A stretch of 64,000 bases of DNA, taken from Bacteroidota bacterium. GTDB lineage: Bacteria > Bacteroidota > Bacteroidia > B-17B0 > Aurantibacillaceae. How positions within the stretch are numbered: position 1 is the first letter of the stretch; every line of letters begins with the position of its first letter. The notes under the pieces are model-generated. The model was not told the origin of the DNA and searched no databases. It was given only the letters and a program-made list of their open reading frames with translations. Location of the stretch: assembly GCA_018267825.1 (NCBI GenBank), contig JAFDXR010000003.1, forward strand, positions 1 to 64,000. Reading direction: 5' to 3'. Made by a program: the position numbers and the translations under genes. This document shows, in pieces, positions 62,635 through 64,000 of this stretch.

Positions 62635-62642
62635 TATCTTTG
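62635..62642 (+). promoter_or_regulatory. Candidate -7 element TATCTTTG
   Basis: Perfect TAnnTTTG match 37 bp before the start codon of the truncated secreted protein gene. No clear -33 element was seen. Confidence 0.45.
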
Positions 62643-62679
62643 ATGCTCCATGTTTAACCTACAACCCTATAGACCTATC

Positions 62680-64000
62680 ATGAAAAAGAATATCATTATT
62701 TTCCTTTCTGTCCTGATAAGCAGTTGCTTTTATCATCAGGGCAAGGCACAATGCACCTGGTCTACACTGGGAGGTGCAGCCGTTTCTACCAGCACAGATG
62801 TTGGCCAGGACGGTATTATTGTTCGTGTTAACCCGGCTGATAACCTGACGTATGCTATCTACCTGGATCAAACCAATGGCGGTAAACTCACAGCAGCCAA
62901 ATACACGGGATCGACCTGGCAATCGTTTGGAATTATTTCCAGTACCTACGCCGGTGGCATGGACTTTACATTCGACAATAGTGGAACTCCCTATGTTGTT
63001 TATTCCGATGGAGGTGCCTCCAATGCCCCGACCGTAAAAAAATACAATGGGTCTTCGTGGGTACTTGTTGGTTCAGGTCCTGTTATTGCAACCGGCAGCA
63101 GTTACAACAGCATAAAAGTAAATAGTCTTGGAGAGCCCTACATTGCTTATTCCGACCAAAACAACAGCTATATAGCTACGGTGATGAAATACAACGGTTC
63201 CACCTGGCAAGCCGTTGGAACAAATTCCATTTCGGTAAGTTATGCATACAATACTGTACTGGCTTTCGATAAAAACGATGTGCCTTATGTAGCTTTTACA
63301 GATGGTAATGCCAGTTACCTTACCACCGTGAGCATGCTTTCCGGCTCTACATGGACCAATGTAGGCACACCCGGCATTACTGGCACCGGCAATAACTGCA
63401 CGATTATGATCGACAACAATAATGTGCCTTACCTGGCATTTGCTGATGCTAACAATGGTTATAAACTGGGTGTACTTACCTATTCTGCCGGTGTATGGTC
63501 AGCATTGGGCTCTGTATTACCCACTGCCCCGAATGGTGTAAAAACATACCCATCGCCAACAGTAGCCGGTATGTTCGATAAAAACAACACGCTTTACATA
63601 GCCTATCTCGACAACACAAACGGCACTGACATTGACGTGGTTCGTTATTACAATACTTCCTGGCAATTTATCGGCTCGGCCGGCATGCCTCAAACGAGCC
63701 AGGCAGGTGTTAGCATTACCATGAACAATAATGGCGACATGATGCTTGGCTCGGCCTGTTCTACCAGTTCTCCACAGGCTACTCCTTATGTATACACCAT
63801 GCTTGCTCCAACAATCGGCACACAGCCATTTTCGCAAACCGTATGTACAAATGCAGCTTCTCAGTTTGTGGTTCAGGCAACTTCCAACAATGGTTCGAAC
63901 GTACTGAGCTATCAATGGCAGGTTTTCAATGGTACAAATTACAATGCGGCCAGTGGCGCTTATTACACCGGTGCAACAACTGCCAGTCTCAGTATTCCAA
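62680..64000 (+). CDS. Secreted repeat protein, 3-prime truncated by window edge
   Basis: Starts at ATG 62680 and stays open for 440 codons to the window end, so the gene is partial. A signal peptide (LISSCFYHQGKAQ) precedes repeated beta units of about 45 residues. Each carries an AKY.GS.WQ(S/A).G motif and a PY.(V/A)YSD-type motif, as in beta-propeller surface proteins. Near the edge the sequence moves into an Ig-like module with YQWQVFNGTNYN, similar to the Ig-like units of the preceding gene. A T9SS sorting domain may lie beyond the edge. Confidence 0.8.
   Translation, partial: MKKNIIIFLSVLISSCFYHQGKAQCTWSTLGGAAVSTSTDVGQDGIIVRVNPADNLTYAIYLDQTNGGKLTAAKYTGSTWQSFGIISSTYAGGMDFTFDNSGTPYVVYSDGGASNAPTVKKYNGSSWVLVGSGPVIATGSSYNSIKVNSLGEPYIAYSDQNNSYIATVMKYNGSTWQAVGTNSISVSYAYNTVLAFDKNDVPYVAFTDGNASYLTTVSMLSGSTWTNVGTPGITGTGNNCTIMIDNNNVPYLAFADANNGYKLGVLTYSAGVWSALGSVLPTAPNGVKTYPSPTVAGMFDKNNTLYIAYLDNTNGTDIDVVRYYNTSWQFIGSAGMPQTSQAGVSITMNNNGDMMLGSACSTSSPQATPYVYTMLAPTIGTQPFSQTVCTNAASQFVVQATSNNGSNVLSYQWQVFNGTNYNAASGAYYTGATTASLSIP

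Overview
The window is a piece of a Bacteroidota chromosome. The evidence is a complete gldK-gldL-gldM-gldN type IX secretion (T9SS) cluster with a PorP/SprF-like protein, proteins carrying T9SS C-terminal sorting domains, TonB-dependent receptors with carboxypeptidase-regulatory-like N-termini, promoters of the TAnnTTTG type, and almost no Shine-Dalgarno signals. Heme A synthase and a di-heme peroxidase point to an aerobic, probably free-living member (Chitinophagales/Sphingobacteriia-like is my guess). I saw no rRNA, tRNA, CRISPR array, phage or insertion sequence; most of the window reads as vertically inherited chromosome with several accessory surface loci.

Layout. 0.2-9.3 kb: heme A synthase, RNase HI, FMN reductase, a metallo-hydrolase, parA-parB, a DUF5683 membrane protein, dapB and two tandem type I signal peptidases. 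9.3-18.5 kb: a D15-like outer-membrane barrel, a WbqC-like protein, a 640-bp palindromic repeat field, valS, three tandem DUF1573 proteins, an aminotransferase, a rhomboid protease and a Rieske protein. 18.5-30.8 kb: a GT-C membrane glycosyltransferase, then the minus-strand T9SS block (gldK-L-M-N, an OmpA-family protein, a second gldN), a PorP/SprF protein and an arginase-fold protein whose metal site looks broken. 31-40.9 kb: glutathione peroxidase, a DUF218 protein, groS-groL, a MORN-repeat protein, mnmA, an ArsC/Spx-like protein, a TonB-C-terminal protein, a glycosyltransferase and two tiny related Cys-rich lipoproteins. 41-43.6 kb: an MBOAT plus AlgX/AlgJ-like pair for polysaccharide acylation. 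43.6-47.9 kb: a cobalamin-riboswitch operon (BtuB-like receptor, T9SS-sorted DUF4465 protein, beta-propeller lipoprotein). 48-58 kb: an ACMSD-like amidohydrolase, an unknown membrane protein, then a long minus-strand set: GlcD-like oxidase, two related His-rich small proteins around yidD, a TonB-dependent receptor, an MbnP-family lipoprotein, an MbnH/MauG-type di-heme peroxidase and a small lipoprotein. 58-64 kb: a 1475-residue repetitive T9SS-secreted surface protein and the start of another secreted repeat protein that runs off the window.

How they fit together. T9SS parts (gld genes, PorP-like protein) and signal peptidases would export and process the sorted surface proteins. Two TonB-dependent uptake loci stand out: one for cobalamin, controlled by a B12 riboswitch, and one with MbnP/MbnH-like partners that I infer to handle copper. 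The latter, with its flanking pair of small His-rich proteins, is the best candidate for an under-described system. Other points of note are the gldN duplication with an OmpA gene whose start reads through the operon terminator, the degenerate arginase-like protein beside the T9SS genes, and the palindromic repeat field at 11.4-11.9 kb.
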